This document shows positions 26,517-37,748 of a DNA stretch of 64,000 bases, piece after piece. The DNA is taken from contig NZ_NEGB01000002.1 in assembly GCF_002135235.1 (NCBI RefSeq), positions 186,001 through 250,000 of the forward strand, given 5' to 3'. Below the pieces are notes generated by a model. It ran no database searches. It saw only the letters and a list, made by a program, of their open reading frames with translations, and was not told where the DNA came from. Within the stretch, counting starts at the first letter, position 1, and every line of letters starts with the position of its first letter. The DNA comes from Acinetobacter silvestris. Its GTDB lineage: Bacteria > Pseudomonadota > Gammaproteobacteria > Pseudomonadales > Moraxellaceae. The translations under genes and the position numbers were made by a program.

Positions 26517-27623
26517 ATGTATAAATCAATAGAAACATTGCTGGTGGAAATTCCAACAATCCGTCCCCACAAGATGGCTGTTGCGACTATGCAGACTCAA
26601 ACACTGGTGCTGATTAAAATCACAACTGAAGATGGTTTTATCGGTTGGGGCGAAGCAACCACCATCGGTGGCTTAGGCTATGGTGAAGAAAGCCCTGAAA
26701 GTGTCAAAATCAATATCGAAACTTATTTCGCACCCTTATTAAAATCCCTCAAAGGTTTAAATGTTGCGCAAACCTTTCAAGTCATTAAAAAGAATATTAA
26801 TGGTAACCGTTTTGCCAAATGTGCCATTCAAACTGCTTTATTAGATATTCAAGCACAACGTTTAAGCTTGCCTTTAAGTGAAGTACTGGGTGGCCGTATT
26901 CGTAATAGTGTACCTGTACTTTGGGTTTTAGCTTCAGGCGACACGACTAAAGATATTGCTGAAGCACAGCAAATGATCGCTACAAAACGTCATAATATTT
27001 TCAAACTCAAGATCGGCTCTCGCCCTGTTCAAGAAGATGTTGAACATGTGCTTGCGATTAAAAAAGCCTTGGGTGCTGATATTTCAATTCGTGTCGATGT
27101 GAATCGTGCATGGTCTGAACTTGAAGCGATTAAAGGCATTCAAGCGTTACAAGACGGTGGTGTCGATTTAATTGAACAGCCTTGTGCGATTGAAAATATT
27201 GATGCTATGCAACGCTTAACGCATCGGTTTGATATTGCCATTATGGCAGATGAATCTTTGATGGGTCCAGATAGTGCTTATCGTTTGGCCAAGCGTAATG
27301 CAGCCTCTGTCTTTGCCGTGAAAGTGGCACAGTCTGGTGGATTAGTTGAAGCCTCTGAAGTTGGCAAAATTGCTAAATTGGCTGGGATTGATCTGTATGG
27401 TGGCACCATGCTGGAAGGCCCAGTAGGAACCATGGCATCGGCACAAGTGTTTTCGACATTCCACAATCTCGCATATGGCACTGAGTTATTTGGTCCATTG
27501 CTATTGACCAAAGATATTCTTAAAACGCCATTACAATATCAAGACTTTGAGTTGGTTCTGCCAACAGCACCGGGTTTAGGTATTGAGTTAGATTTAGACA
27601 AAATCGAAAACTTACGTCGTTAA
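26517..27623 (+). CDS. catB: Muconate cycloisomerase CatB
   Basis: Converts cis,cis-muconate to muconolactone. 368 aa from ATG 26517 (MYKSIETLLVEIPTIRPHKM); a TTG five codons earlier is open but not expected. Enolase-superfamily motifs: KLKIGS with the catalytic lysine, the metal ligands in RVDVNRAW, LIEQPC and MADESLMG, and a second lysine in FAVKVAQSGG. It is the first gene of the 12-gene cat-ben run and is controlled from the divergent LysR region. Confidence 0.95.
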   Translation: MYKSIETLLVEIPTIRPHKMAVATMQTQTLVLIKITTEDGFIGWGEATTIGGLGYGEESPESVKINIETYFAPLLKSLKGLNVAQTFQVIKKNINGNRFAKCAIQTALLDIQAQRLSLPLSEVLGGRIRNSVPVLWVLASGDTTKDIAEAQQMIATKRHNIFKLKIGSRPVQEDVEHVLAIKKALGADISIRVDVNRAWSELEAIKGIQALQDGGVDLIEQPCAIENIDAMQRLTHRFDIAIMADESLMGPDSAYRLAKRNAASVFAVKVAQSGGLVEASEVGKIAKLAGIDLYGGTMLEGPVGTMASAQVFSTFHNLAYGTELFGPLLLTKDILKTPLQYQDFELVLPTAPGLGIELDLDKIENLRR

Positions 27624-27657
27624 TAGATCGTTATATACATTAGAGTAGGAGCTGAAT

Positions 27658-27948
27658 ATGCTTTTCCAAGTACGTATGGATGTCAATATCCCTCGTGATA
27701 TGCCAGCTGAACAAGTCAATGAAATTAAGGCTGTTGAAAAGGCATATTCACAAGACTTACAGCAGCAAGGCAAATGGCGTCATATCTGGCGCATCACTGG
27801 TCAATATTCAAATATCAGTATTTTTGATGTTGAAAGCAATGAAGAGCTACACAATATTTTGCAAGGTCTGCCTCTTTATCCGTATATGAATATTGAAGTG
27901 ATGGCACTCAATCGTCACCCATCTTCAGTGCGTAGTGATGACAGTTAA
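27658..27948 (+). CDS. catC: Muconolactone delta-isomerase CatC
   Basis: A 96-aa decameric isomerase converting muconolactone to beta-ketoadipate enol-lactone. Conserved features are MLFQVRMDVNIPRDMP, the RIGQ-like WRITGQYSNISIFDVESNEEL and LPLYPYMNIEVMAL. It lies 34 bp behind catB with a GTAGGAG ribosome binding site. Confidence 0.95.
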   Translation: MLFQVRMDVNIPRDMPAEQVNEIKAVEKAYSQDLQQQGKWRHIWRITGQYSNISIFDVESNEELHNILQGLPLYPYMNIEVMALNRHPSSVRSDDS

Positions 27949-28100
27949 TTGAAAAATTAAAAGGGGTGAAATGATTCGCCCTCTTTAGAAATAGATCCAA
28001 ACTAGTATTAAACAAGGAAATGTGGCGAGTAACAAAGCTAGCAAGATGCCAGCATCGCAAGCCACGTACAAAAAACTTATCATACTTAAGGAGCATTAGT

Positions 28101-29021
28101 ATGAACCGTCAAGAAATCGATAAATTAGTAAAACAAATGAATGTGGATACGGCAACAGGATCTGTTGATACGCGCGTTCAACAAATTGTGATTCGTTTAG
28201 TGGGTGACTTATTCCAAGCGATTGAAGATTTGGATATTTCTCAAACTGAATTATGGAAAGGTTTGGAATACTTCACTGATGCAGGTCAAGCTAATGAATT
28301 GGGTCTTCTTGCAGCGGGTCTAGGTCTTGAACATTACCTTGATCTACGTGCCGACGAAGCTGATGCTAAAGCTGGCATCACAGGTGGTACACCGCGTACC
28401 ATCGAAGGTCCTTTATATGTTGCTGGTGCGCCTGAATCGGTTGGCTTTGCACGTATGGATGATGGTTCAGAAGCGGGTAAAATTGATACTTTAATTATTG
28501 AAGGTACAGTGACTGATACTGAAGGTAATGTTATTCCAAATGCTAAAGTTGAAATTTGGCATGCGAACAGCTTAGGTAACTACTCTTTCTTTGATAAATC
28601 ACAGTCTGAATTCAACCTTCGTCGTACTATTTTAGCCGATGCTGATGGTCAATATACTGCTTTAACCACGATGCCTGTTGGTTATGGTTGCCCACCTGAA
28701 GGAACGACTCAGTTTGTTCTGAACAAATTAGGTCGTCACGGTAACCGCCCTTCTCATGTGCATTATTTCGTTTCTGCACCGGGTTACCGCAAATTAACAA
28801 CTCAGTTCAACATCGAAGGTGACAAATACCTTTGGGACGACTTTGCTTTCGCTACACGTGATGGTCTTGTTGCTACCGCTGAAGATGTTACTGATGCAGC
28901 TGAAATTGCACGTCGTAATTTAGACAAAGCATTTAAACACATTCAGTTTAATGTTGAACTGGTAAAAGATGCTGCAACTGCACCTTCTACTGAAGTAGAC
29001 CGTCGTCGCGTTAGCGCTTAA
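28101..29021 (+). CDS. catA: Catechol 1,2-dioxygenase CatA
   Basis: An intradiol dioxygenase that opens catechol to cis,cis-muconate. 306 aa from ATG 28101, which has AAGGAG at proper distance. The N-terminal helical dimerisation/lipid-binding zone (MNRQEIDKLVKQMNVDTA) is followed by the Fe(III) core: tyrosines in NSLGNYSFF and DADGQYTAL, histidines in RHGNRPSHVHYF. In A. baylyi ADP1 catA is not inside the catBCIJFD operon; here it sits between catC and benA. Confidence 0.95.
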   Translation: MNRQEIDKLVKQMNVDTATGSVDTRVQQIVIRLVGDLFQAIEDLDISQTELWKGLEYFTDAGQANELGLLAAGLGLEHYLDLRADEADAKAGITGGTPRTIEGPLYVAGAPESVGFARMDDGSEAGKIDTLIIEGTVTDTEGNVIPNAKVEIWHANSLGNYSFFDKSQSEFNLRRTILADADGQYTALTTMPVGYGCPPEGTTQFVLNKLGRHGNRPSHVHYFVSAPGYRKLTTQFNIEGDKYLWDDFAFATRDGLVATAEDVTDAAEIARRNLDKAFKHIQFNVELVKDAATAPSTEVDRRRVSA

Positions 29022-29040
29022 TACCCTTATGATAGATAAC

Positions 29041-29066
29041 CCAGATGTCAATTTAATGACATCTGG
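29041..29066 (+). other. Hairpin between catA and benA
   Basis: A perfect 10-bp stem, CCAGATGTCA and TGACATCTGG, with a 6-nt loop, 19 bp after the catA stop codon. There is no T-run, so a role in mRNA processing or differential stability is more likely than termination. Confidence 0.6.
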
Positions 29067-29103
29067 TTGACTGTCCCAAAATTTGGAAAGTCGGAGAACG
29101 GAC

Positions 29104-30489
29104 ATGCCTCGTATTCCTGTAATTAATACTAGCCACCTTGATCGCATTGATGAACTTTTAATTGATGATTTCGAGACTGGTGAATTTAAACTTCATCGTT
29201 CAGTCTTTACTGATCAAGCCCTGTTTGACTTAGAGATGAAATACATCTTCGAAGGTAATTGGGTTTACTTGGCACATGAAAGCCAGATTCCGAATAATAA
29301 CGATTTTTACACCACACACATTGGTCGCCAACCGATTATTATTGCGCGTAACCGCACTGGCGAACTCAATGCCATGATTAATGCGTGTTCACACCGTGGC
29401 GCACAGCTTTGTCGTCATAAACGTGGCAATAAAGCAACTTATACTTGCCCATTCCATGGTTGGACATTCAACAATTCAGGTAAATTGCTTAAAGTAAAAG
29501 ATCCAGTAGATGCAGGATACTCAGATTGCTTTAACCAAGAAGGTTCACACGACCTTAAAAAAGTTGCACGTTTTGAAAGCTATAAAGGTTTCTTGTTTGG
29601 TAGCTTAAATTCTGACGTACCAACACTTGCAGAATTCTTGGGTGAAACGACAAAAATCATTGATATGATTGTCGATCAGTCAGAACAAGGCTTAGAAATT
29701 TTACGTGGTGCATCGACCTATACTTACGATGGCAACTGGAAACTCACTGCTGAAAATGGTGCAGATGGTTATCACGTTTCTGCCGTGCATTGGAACTATG
29801 CAGCAACTACTCAACAGCGTAAAGAAAAAGAAGCTGCTGACAATGTCCGTGCAATGAGCGCAGGTTCATGGGGCAAACAAGGTGGTGGTTCTTACGGTTT
29901 TGACAATGGTCACATGTTGCTTTGGACACAATGGGCAAACCCAGAAGACCGTCCAAACTTCCCGAAAGCTGAAGAATATACCGCAAAATTCGGTGCTCCA
30001 ATGTCAAAATGGATGATCGAACGCTCACGTAATTTGTGCTTGTATCCAAACGTTTATTTTATGGATCAGTTCGGTTCACAAATTCGTGTCCTGCGCCCTA
30101 TCTCAGTCGACAAAACTGAAGTCACCATTTACTGTATCGCCCCAATTGGGGAAGATAAAGAATCGCGTACGCGTCGTATTCGTCAATATGAAGATTTCTT
30201 CAATGCCTCAGGTATGGCAACGCCAGACGATTTAGAAGAATTCCGTGCATGCCAAGCAGGTTATGCAGGTATTGAGCTTGAATGGAATGACATGAGTCGT
30301 GGTGCAAAACACTGGGTTCAAGGTCCAGATGAAGCAGCAGATGAAATTGGTTTAAAACCATTACTTTCAGGGATTAAAACTGAAGATGAAGGTCTATACC
30401 TAGCTCAACATCAATACTGGCTCAAAACCATGAAACATGCGATTACATCTGAAAAGGAATTGGCTGTAACTGAAGGAGAAAGCGCATGA
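29104..30489 (+). CDS. benA: Benzoate 1,2-dioxygenase alpha subunit BenA
   Basis: The Rieske oxygenase alpha subunit that forms benzoate cis-diol. 461 aa from ATG 29104 ([19 protein letters not shown]) with CGGAGAA upstream. Rieske ligands are in CSHRGAQLC and CPFHGW; the iron-site region is [16 protein letters not shown]. The sequence distinguishes it from AntA ([20 protein letters not shown]). It overlaps benB by 4 bp (ATGA), which indicates translational coupling. Confidence 0.95.
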   Translation: MPRIPVINTSHLDRIDELLIDDFETGEFKLHRSVFTDQALFDLEMKYIFEGNWVYLAHESQIPNNNDFYTTHIGRQPIIIARNRTGELNAMINACSHRGAQLCRHKRGNKATYTCPFHGWTFNNSGKLLKVKDPVDAGYSDCFNQEGSHDLKKVARFESYKGFLFGSLNSDVPTLAEFLGETTKIIDMIVDQSEQGLEILRGASTYTYDGNWKLTAENGADGYHVSAVHWNYAATTQQRKEKEAADNVRAMSAGSWGKQGGGSYGFDNGHMLLWTQWANPEDRPNFPKAEEYTAKFGAPMSKWMIERSRNLCLYPNVYFMDQFGSQIRVLRPISVDKTEVTIYCIAPIGEDKESRTRRIRQYEDFFNASGMATPDDLEEFRACQAGYAGIELEWNDMSRGAKHWVQGPDEAADEIGLKPLLSGIKTEDEGLYLAQHQYWLKTMKHAITSEKELAVTEGESA

Positions 30490-30995
30490 ATACAGCAGTG
30501 ACTTTAGATAAGACATCTTTAGAAAATATTGCGCAATTTCTCTATAAAGAAGCACGTTTTTTAGATGATGAACAATGGGATGACTGGTTACAGTGCTATG
30601 CACCTTGCGCACAATTCTGGATGCCAGCTTGGGATGATAATGACACCCTAGTAGAAGATCCTGAAACTGAAATTTCGTTAATTTACTATCCAAATCGTCA
30701 AGGTTTAGAAGACCGCGTATTCCGTATTAAAACAGAACGCTCTTCTGCAACCATGCCCGATACACGCACTAGCCACAATATTTCCAATGTTGAAGTTTTA
30801 GAGCGTAATGGCGATCGAGTAACGGTGCGCTTTAATTGGCACACCTTAAGTTTCCGTTACAAAACCAGCTATAGCTATTTTGGTATGTCACGTTACGTTA
30901 TCGATTTCTCGGGTGAACAACCAAAAATCGTAGATAAATACGTCGTTTTGAAAAATGATTATATCAACCAAGTCATCGATATTTATCACCTCTAA
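30486..30995 (+). CDS. benB: Benzoate 1,2-dioxygenase beta subunit BenB
   Basis: 169-aa small subunit of the benzoate dioxygenase, NTF2-like fold. Typical segments are [41 protein letters not shown] and NQVIDIYHL. Its start overlaps the end of benA. A hairpin follows before benC. Confidence 0.95.
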   Translation: MNTAVTLDKTSLENIAQFLYKEARFLDDEQWDDWLQCYAPCAQFWMPAWDDNDTLVEDPETEISLIYYPNRQGLEDRVFRIKTERSSATMPDTRTSHNISNVEVLERNGDRVTVRFNWHTLSFRYKTSYSYFGMSRYVIDFSGEQPKIVDKYVVLKNDYINQVIDIYHL

Positions 30996-31004
30996 TTCGA
31001 CTAT

Positions 31005-32082
<1,078 letters not shown>

Positions 32083-32095
32083 GTCGGAGACAAAC

Positions 32096-32881
32096 ATGTC
32101 AGATCGTCAAAGATTTCAAAATAAAGTCGTCATTGTGACTGGTGCTGCTCAAGGCATCGGTCGCGGTGTTGCCTTACAAGTTGCAGCTGAAGGTGGTTTA
32201 GTCGTCATGGCAGACCACTCAGACTTTGTTCAAGATGTGCTTGCCGAAATTCAAGCTCAAAATGGTCAAGCCATTGTGGTTCAGGCTGATCTTGAAACAT
32301 TTGCAGGTGCAGAAGCTGTAGTCGAAGCAGCGATACAACATTATGGTCGTGTAGATATCTTAATCAATAATGTCGGTGGTGCAATATGGATGAAACCTTT
32401 CCATGAATTCACCCCTGCTGAAATTGAAAAAGAAGTCAGTCGTTCATTATTCCCAACACTTTGGTGCTGCCGAGCAGTATTGCCTGAAATGATTAAAAAT
32501 CAATCTGGCGTGATTGTGAACGTATCTTCTATTGCAACCTGTGGTATCAACCGTATTCCTTATTCAGCATCGAAAGGTGGGGTCAATGCCCTCACTCGCT
32601 CTTTAGCTTTTGCACATGCCAAAGATGGAATTCGCGTCAATGCTGTGGCAACGGGCGGTACAGAAGCCCCACCACGTAAAATCCCACGTAACAGTAAGCC
32701 CCTGACTGAACAAGATCAGACATGGATGCAAGAAGTGGTTGATCAAACGATCGATAGTACATTTTTAGGTCGCTATGGCACCATCCAAGAACAAGTGAAT
32801 GCCATTGTGTTCCTTGCTTCAGATGAGTCGTCATATATGACAGGTACGGTTGTTCCTGTCGGAGGTGGAGATCAAGGTTAA
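32096..32881 (+). CDS. benD: 1,2-dihydroxycyclohexa-3,5-diene-1-carboxylate dehydrogenase BenD
   Basis: An NAD-dependent short-chain dehydrogenase that turns the benzoate cis-diol into catechol with loss of CO2. 261 aa from ATG 32096 (MSDRQRFQNKVVIVTGAAQG) with CGGAGAC upstream. SDR motifs: TGAAQGIGRG, NNVGG, catalytic S in VSSIAT and YSASKGG. It lies 13 bp behind benC. An intrinsic terminator overlaps its last codons. Confidence 0.95.
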   Translation: MSDRQRFQNKVVIVTGAAQGIGRGVALQVAAEGGLVVMADHSDFVQDVLAEIQAQNGQAIVVQADLETFAGAEAVVEAAIQHYGRVDILINNVGGAIWMKPFHEFTPAEIEKEVSRSLFPTLWCCRAVLPEMIKNQSGVIVNVSSIATCGINRIPYSASKGGVNALTRSLAFAHAKDGIRVNAVATGGTEAPPRKIPRNSKPLTEQDQTWMQEVVDQTIDSTFLGRYGTIQEQVNAIVFLASDESSYMTGTVVPVGGGDQG

Positions 32882-32897
32882 ACCTTGATCTTTTTTT
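32869..32897 (+). terminator. Intrinsic terminator at the 3' end of benD
   Basis: The 11-bp perfect stem AGATCAAGGTT / AACCTTGATCT includes the benD stop codon and is followed by seven or more T residues. It should separate catBCA-benABCD from benE-catIJFD, at least in part. Confidence 0.85.
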
Positions 32898-32933
32898 ATC
32901 ATATAACAGGATCATTGCGCATGGAGGCCTTCA

Positions 32934-34157
32934 ATGGCACACCTGTTTAAAACATTAAAACAAGATTGGTCAATTTCAGCGACGGTTGCAGGATTTTTAG
33001 CCGTGCTGATTTCTTATGCTGGCCCAATGATTATCTTTTTCCAAGCCGCACAACAAGCCGATGTTTCTTCAAGCATGATGGCGTCATGGATTTGGGGCAG
33101 TTCAATTGGTGCTGCAATCACGGGTATTTTCTTATCCATCAAATTTAAAGTCCCGATTATTACCGCGTGGTCTGCACCCGGTACAGCCTTATTGGTCGCA
33201 TTATTTCCGAACATTTCACTGAATGAAGTGGTTGCTGCTTATATCACCTCTGCGGTGATTATTTTGTTCATTGGCATGACAGGTTCTTTCGATAAGTTAC
33301 TGAAATGGATACCTCAAGGCATTGCCGCGGGCATGATGGCAGGCATTCTATTCCAGTTTGGTGTCGGACTCTTTAAAGCCACAGACAGTATGCCTTATGT
33401 GGTCTTTGGCATGTTGGCCTGTTTCTTATTGGCAAAACGCTTTTCACCACGTTATGCCATTATTTGGGTACTTATTTCTGGCATTACACTAAGTTTAATT
33501 TTTGGCAAAATGAATCCTGTTGCAATGAGTTTTTCTTTAGCAATTCCAGAGTTTATTACACCTGAATGGTCATGGTCTTCTACCCTTAACTTTGCAATTC
33601 CTTTGACTATTGTCAGTCTGACTGGGCAATTTTTACCGGGTATGGCGATTATAAAATTAAGTGGTTACGACACCTCAGCCAAACCCATTTTAAGTGTTGC
33701 CAGTATCGTATCGCTTGCTGTTGCTTTTGTCGGCGGTATCACCATTGTTTTGGCTGCCATTACTGCTGCGCTATGTACAGGAAAAGACTCACACGAATTA
33801 AAAGAAAAGCGTTATATCGCCGGTATTGCTAACGGTATTTTCTACATTTTAGGTGGTTTATTTGCTGGCAGTATTGTCATGCTCTTTAGTCTATTGCCTA
33901 AAGAATTGGTTGCAGCCTTGGCTGGTCTTGCATTGCTAGGTGCAATTGCAACCAACATAAGTGCAGCCATGAAAGATGAATCTCAACGAGATGCAGCTCT
34001 GATTACATTTCTTGCCACAGTTTCTGGCATGCATTTTTTAGGGCTCAGCTCAGTATTTTGGGGTATTTGTATCGGAATGATTGCGCATTTGGTTTTAACC
34101 AAGCGTCAACCGACTACAGCTACTCAGCCTTCAACCCAAAGTCCTACTCAGGGTTAG
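32934..34157 (+). CDS. benE: BenE-family inner-membrane transporter
   Basis: A 407-aa polytopic protein of the BenE/YdcO family with about 12 hydrophobic helices, starting MAHLFKTLKQDWSISATVAG and containing FKVPIITAWSAPGTALL. BenE is thought to be an alternative benzoate transporter, although its importance in ADP1 is unclear. It follows the terminator behind benD and has GAGGCC before the ATG, so it may have its own promoter in the 50-bp gap or rely on read-through. Confidence 0.9.
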   Translation: MAHLFKTLKQDWSISATVAGFLAVLISYAGPMIIFFQAAQQADVSSSMMASWIWGSSIGAAITGIFLSIKFKVPIITAWSAPGTALLVALFPNISLNEVVAAYITSAVIILFIGMTGSFDKLLKWIPQGIAAGMMAGILFQFGVGLFKATDSMPYVVFGMLACFLLAKRFSPRYAIIWVLISGITLSLIFGKMNPVAMSFSLAIPEFITPEWSWSSTLNFAIPLTIVSLTGQFLPGMAIIKLSGYDTSAKPILSVASIVSLAVAFVGGITIVLAAITAALCTGKDSHELKEKRYIAGIANGIFYILGGLFAGSIVMLFSLLPKELVAALAGLALLGAIATNISAAMKDESQRDAALITFLATVSGMHFLGLSSVFWGICIGMIAHLVLTKRQPTTATQPSTQSPTQG

Positions 34158-34187
34158 TTTAGGCAAAACGTTTGATGAGGAAACACT

Positions 34188-34874
34188 ATGATTGATAAAA
34201 GCACATCATCTTTAACAGAAGCACTTTCCCAAATTAAGGATGGCTCTACCATCATGATTGGTGGCTTCGGAACGGCTGGCCAGCCCGCTGAACTCATTGA
34301 CGGGTTAATTGAATTAGGCGTCAAAGACTTAGTCATCATTAACAATAACGCCGGTAATGGCGATTATGGTTTGGCCAAGCTGCTTAAAACGGGTGCAGTA
34401 CGTAAAATCATTTGCTCTTTCCCACGTCAATCCGACTCTTGGGTTTTTGATGAATTGTTCCGTGCCGGCAAAATTGAATTGGAATTAGTTCCACAAGGCA
34501 ACTTGGCTTGTCGTATTCAAGCTGCTGGCATGGGTTTAGGTCCTATTTATACTCCAACTGGTTTTGGGACTTTACTGGCTGAAGGTAAGCCAACCTTAAA
34601 CTACGACGGCAAAGACTTTGTTTTAGAAAACCCAATCAAAGCAGACTTTGCTCTCATTAAAGCCCATCAAGGCGACCGTTGGGGTAACTTGGTTTATAAC
34701 AAATCTGCACGTAACTTTGGCCCCATTATGGCCATGGCTGCAGAGGTCACCATTGCGCAAGTGTCTGAAGTGGTTGAACTCGGTGCTTTAGATCCTGAGC
34801 ACATCATCACTGCGGGTATTTTTGTCCAGCACGTGGTTGCTATTGGCAAAAAACAACTTGAACAATCGGCCTAA
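34188..34874 (+). CDS. catI: 3-oxoadipate CoA-transferase subunit A
   Basis: The alpha subunit of the class I CoA-transferase that activates beta-ketoadipate using succinyl-CoA. 228 aa, starting with the glycine-rich block GSTIMIGGFGTAGQPAELIDGL and NNAGNGDYGLAKLL. It lies 30 bp after benE with TGAGGAAA upstream, and directly before subunit B. Confidence 0.93.
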   Translation: MIDKSTSSLTEALSQIKDGSTIMIGGFGTAGQPAELIDGLIELGVKDLVIINNNAGNGDYGLAKLLKTGAVRKIICSFPRQSDSWVFDELFRAGKIELELVPQGNLACRIQAAGMGLGPIYTPTGFGTLLAEGKPTLNYDGKDFVLENPIKADFALIKAHQGDRWGNLVYNKSARNFGPIMAMAAEVTIAQVSEVVELGALDPEHIITAGIFVQHVVAIGKKQLEQSA

Positions 34875-34892
34875 GACCTGAGGATTTAAACC

Positions 34893-35543
34893 ATGAGCTA
34901 TAGCAAACTCTCCCGCGATCAAATTGCAGAACGTGTGGCACAAGATATTCCAGATGGTGCTTATGTCAATTTAGGCATTGGTTTACCGACCAAGATTTCA
35001 AACTATTTACCTTCCGACAAAGACGTTTTCTTACATTCTGAAAATGGTTTATTGGCTTTTGGCCCACCACCTGCCAAAGGTGAAGAAGACCCTGAGCTGA
35101 TTAATGCCGGTAAAGAATTTGTGACTTTACTTGAAGGCGGTGCTTATTTTCATCATGGTGACTCTTTTGCCATGATGCGTGGCGGTCACCTTGATATTGC
35201 GGTGTTGGGTGCGTTCCAAGTGGCTGAAAATGGTGACTTGGCCAACTGGCATACCGGTGCACCCGATGCGATTCCTGCAGTCGGCGGTGCCATGGATTTA
35301 GCGGTCGGTGCGAAGAAAGTCTTTATCACCACCGATCATGTGACTAAAAAAGGCGAACCAAAGATTGTCGCTGAACTGTCTTATCCAGCGACAGGTTTAA
35401 AATGTGTCGATCGTATTTATACCGACCTGTGTGTGATTGATGTTACGGCTGAAGGCATGAAAGTCATTGAGAAAGTGGAAGGTCTAACCTTTGCTGAATT
35501 ACAGGCAATGACGGGTGCAAAACTGATTGATGCAACTGTATAA
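34893..35543 (+). CDS. catJ: 3-oxoadipate CoA-transferase subunit B
   Basis: The beta subunit, 216 aa, with the catalytic glutamate in HSENGLLAFGP and NLGIGLPTKISNYL near the N-terminus. It lies 18 bp behind subunit A. A REP-like repeat pair separates it from catF. Confidence 0.93.
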   Translation: MSYSKLSRDQIAERVAQDIPDGAYVNLGIGLPTKISNYLPSDKDVFLHSENGLLAFGPPPAKGEEDPELINAGKEFVTLLEGGAYFHHGDSFAMMRGGHLDIAVLGAFQVAENGDLANWHTGAPDAIPAVGGAMDLAVGAKKVFITTDHVTKKGEPKIVAELSYPATGLKCVDRIYTDLCVIDVTAEGMKVIEKVEGLTFAELQAMTGAKLIDATV

Positions 35544-35577
35544 AACAAAAATACATGCTTCTATTAAATAATTGAAG

Positions 35578-35661
35578 TTCCTTCTCCCTGAGGGAGAAGG
35601 TTAGGATGAGGGATATTTATAAAGCATCCTCTCCCTAACCCTCTCCTTCAAAGGAGAGAGA
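35578..35661. repeat. REP-like palindromic pair between catJ and catF
   Basis: One element (35578-35613) contains CTTCTCCCTGAGGGAGAAGG followed by TTAGGATGAGGG. The other (35625-35661), in inverted orientation, contains CCTCTCCCTAACCCTCTCC and GGAGAGAG. This matches the widespread gammaproteobacterial REP/BIME pattern. Such elements are often mobilised by RAYT transposases and can stabilise mRNA or stop exonucleases. Confidence 0.75.
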
Positions 35662-35681
35662 ACCAATGAGATAAATTCAAT

Positions 35682-36884
35682 ATGAAAAACGCTTATATTA
35701 TCGATGCGATTCGTACCCCATTTGGTCGTTATGCAGGTGGCTTAGCCCCTGTCCGTACCGATGATTTGGGTGCAATCCCAATTCAAGCCTTGATGCAACG
35801 CAATCCATCGGTGAATTGGGCATTGGTTGATGACGTGATCTATGGCTGTGCTAATCAAGCCGGTGAAGACAACCGTAACGTTGGTCGTATGTCAGCACTC
35901 CTTGCGGGTGTGCCTTATCAAGTCCCAGCGACTACCGTGAATCGTCTATGCGGTTCATCACTGGATGCAATCGCCATGGCAGCACGTGCCATTAAAGCTG
36001 GTGAAGCAGATTTAATTATTGCTGGTGGTGTAGAAAGCATGAGCCGTGCGCCTTTGGTGATGGGTAAATCTGAAACTGCTTTTGGTCGTGCTCAAAAGCT
36101 AGAAGACACCACCATGGGTTGGCGTTTTATCAATCCTAAATTGAAAGAGCTGTATGGTGTCGAGACCATGCCGCAAACTGCTGAAAATGTGGCCACACAG
36201 TTCAATATTAACCGTGCCGATCAAGATCAGTTTGCATTGACCAGCCAACAACGTACCGCAGATGCCCAAGCACGTGGTTTTTTCGAGCAAGAAATTGTAC
36301 CTGTGAGCATTCCACAGCGTAAAGGTGAACCTGTAATCATCTCTCAAGATGAACATCCTCGTGCCACCACCATTGAAGCCTTAACTAAGCTGAAACCTGT
36401 AGTCAAAGCTGAAGGTTCGGTAACGGCAGGCAATGCTTCAGGGATTAATGATGGCGCAGCAGCGTTGTTAATTGCATCGGATGATGCCATTGCACAATAC
36501 GGTTTGAAAGCCCGTGCCAAAATTATTGGCGCAACCACTGTGGGTGTTGAACCCCGCATTATGGGTTTTGCTCCTGCACCTGCAATTAAAAAATTATTGG
36601 CTCAAACGGGTTTAACTTTAGAGCAAATGGACGTGATTGAACTGAATGAAGCCTTTGCAGCGCAAGCTTTAGCAGTGACACGTGACCTTGGTTTGGCGGA
36701 TGGCGCTGAACATGTCAATCCAAATGGTGGTGCGATTGCCTTGGGTCATCCACTGGGTGCTTCGGGTGCGCGTTTGGTCACGACGGCCTTGAATCAGTTG
36801 GAAGCCACAGGTGGAACCTATGCCCTATGTTCAATGTGTATTGGCGTGGGTCAAGGGATCGCGCTGATTATTCAACGGGTTTAA
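35682..36884 (+). CDS. catF: 3-oxoadipyl-CoA thiolase CatF
   Basis: Cleaves beta-ketoadipyl-CoA to succinyl-CoA and acetyl-CoA, the last step of the pathway. 400 aa. Thiolase motifs: active Cys in [32 protein letters not shown] with the catalytic His, and [12 protein letters not shown] with the second Cys. It is flanked on both sides by REP-like sequences. Confidence 0.95.
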   Translation: MKNAYIIDAIRTPFGRYAGGLAPVRTDDLGAIPIQALMQRNPSVNWALVDDVIYGCANQAGEDNRNVGRMSALLAGVPYQVPATTVNRLCGSSLDAIAMAARAIKAGEADLIIAGGVESMSRAPLVMGKSETAFGRAQKLEDTTMGWRFINPKLKELYGVETMPQTAENVATQFNINRADQDQFALTSQQRTADAQARGFFEQEIVPVSIPQRKGEPVIISQDEHPRATTIEALTKLKPVVKAEGSVTAGNASGINDGAAALLIASDDAIAQYGLKARAKIIGATTVGVEPRIMGFAPAPAIKKLLAQTGLTLEQMDVIELNEAFAAQALAVTRDLGLADGAEHVNPNGGAIALGHPLGASGARLVTTALNQLEATGGTYALCSMCIGVGQGIALIIQRV

Positions 36885-36904
36885 TCATCAGTTTCTTTAT
36901 TAAA

Positions 36905-36943
36905 AAATCCCTCCCCACCTCCCTTTAACAAAGAGAGGAGATT
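36905..36943. repeat. Partial REP-like element between catF and catD
   Basis: TCCCTCCCCACCTCCCTTT followed by AACAAAGAGAGGAG resembles the second element of the catJ-catF pair with a shortened stem. It may be a degraded copy. Confidence 0.5.
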
Positions 36944-36956
36944 TAAGGAATGAGCA

Positions 36957-37733
36957 ATGCCAACATTTATTTCAAATGATGCAAGCATCAATTACGCAAC
37001 ATTTGGTGATGCGAGTCAACCTGCGATTATTTTTTCAAATTCGCTTGGGACTAATTACGAGATGTGGCAACAGCAATTTAATCACTTTAAAAATGATTAC
37101 TTTGTCATTTGCTATGACACCCGTGGTCACGGTGCATCAAGTGCACCTCAAGGGCCTTATAGCATCGAGCAATTAGGTCAAGATGTAGTAAATTTACTTG
37201 ATCATTTAAAGATTGAAAAAGCGACTTTTTGTGGTATTTCAATGGGTGGTTTAACAGGTCAATGGCTTGCTATTCATCATCCACAACGTTTTAACCATGT
37301 GATTGTCTGTAACACTGCTGCAAAAATTGGTCAAGAACAAGCTTGGCTAGATCGTGCAGCATTGGTTCGTGAGCAAGGTCTAGCACCTATTGCTTCTACA
37401 GCAGCATCACGTTGGTTTACCCTTCCCTTTATCCAAAGCCAAGCAACAATTGTGGAAACGCTGAGTAACGACCTCGCAGCTAGCAGCGCAGAAGGTTATG
37501 CAAATTGTTGTGAAGCTTTGGCTAAAGCGGACCTCCGTGAACAACTCAAAGACATCACTGTTCCAGTCTTGATTGTTGCCGGTCTGCAAGATCCTGTCAC
37601 TACGGTGACAGATGCTCAATTTATGTTAGATCGAATTCCAAATGCTCAAATATTTGAAATCAATGCCTCGCATATTTCAAATATTGAATCTCCAAGTGAA
37701 TTTAATACCGCATTAACAGACTTTATAAATTAA
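36957..37733 (+). CDS. catD: 3-oxoadipate enol-lactonase CatD
   Basis: An alpha/beta hydrolase that opens the enol-lactone to beta-ketoadipate. 258 aa. The nucleophile elbow is CGISMGGLTG, the oxyanion region is FSNSLGTNYEMW, and the catalytic His is in NASHISNIE. It is the last gene of the run and is followed by a terminator. Confidence 0.93.
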   Translation: MPTFISNDASINYATFGDASQPAIIFSNSLGTNYEMWQQQFNHFKNDYFVICYDTRGHGASSAPQGPYSIEQLGQDVVNLLDHLKIEKATFCGISMGGLTGQWLAIHHPQRFNHVIVCNTAAKIGQEQAWLDRAALVREQGLAPIASTAASRWFTLPFIQSQATIVETLSNDLAASSAEGYANCCEALAKADLREQLKDITVPVLIVAGLQDPVTTVTDAQFMLDRIPNAQIFEINASHISNIESPSEFNTALTDFIN

Positions 37734-37748
37734 AATCGCATAGCAACT

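Noticed and set aside
29021..29035. ATAC-N7-ATAG as a LysR site before benA
   Set aside because: Two of four positions in the second half-site differ from the consensus, and it overlaps the catA stop codon; too weak to list.
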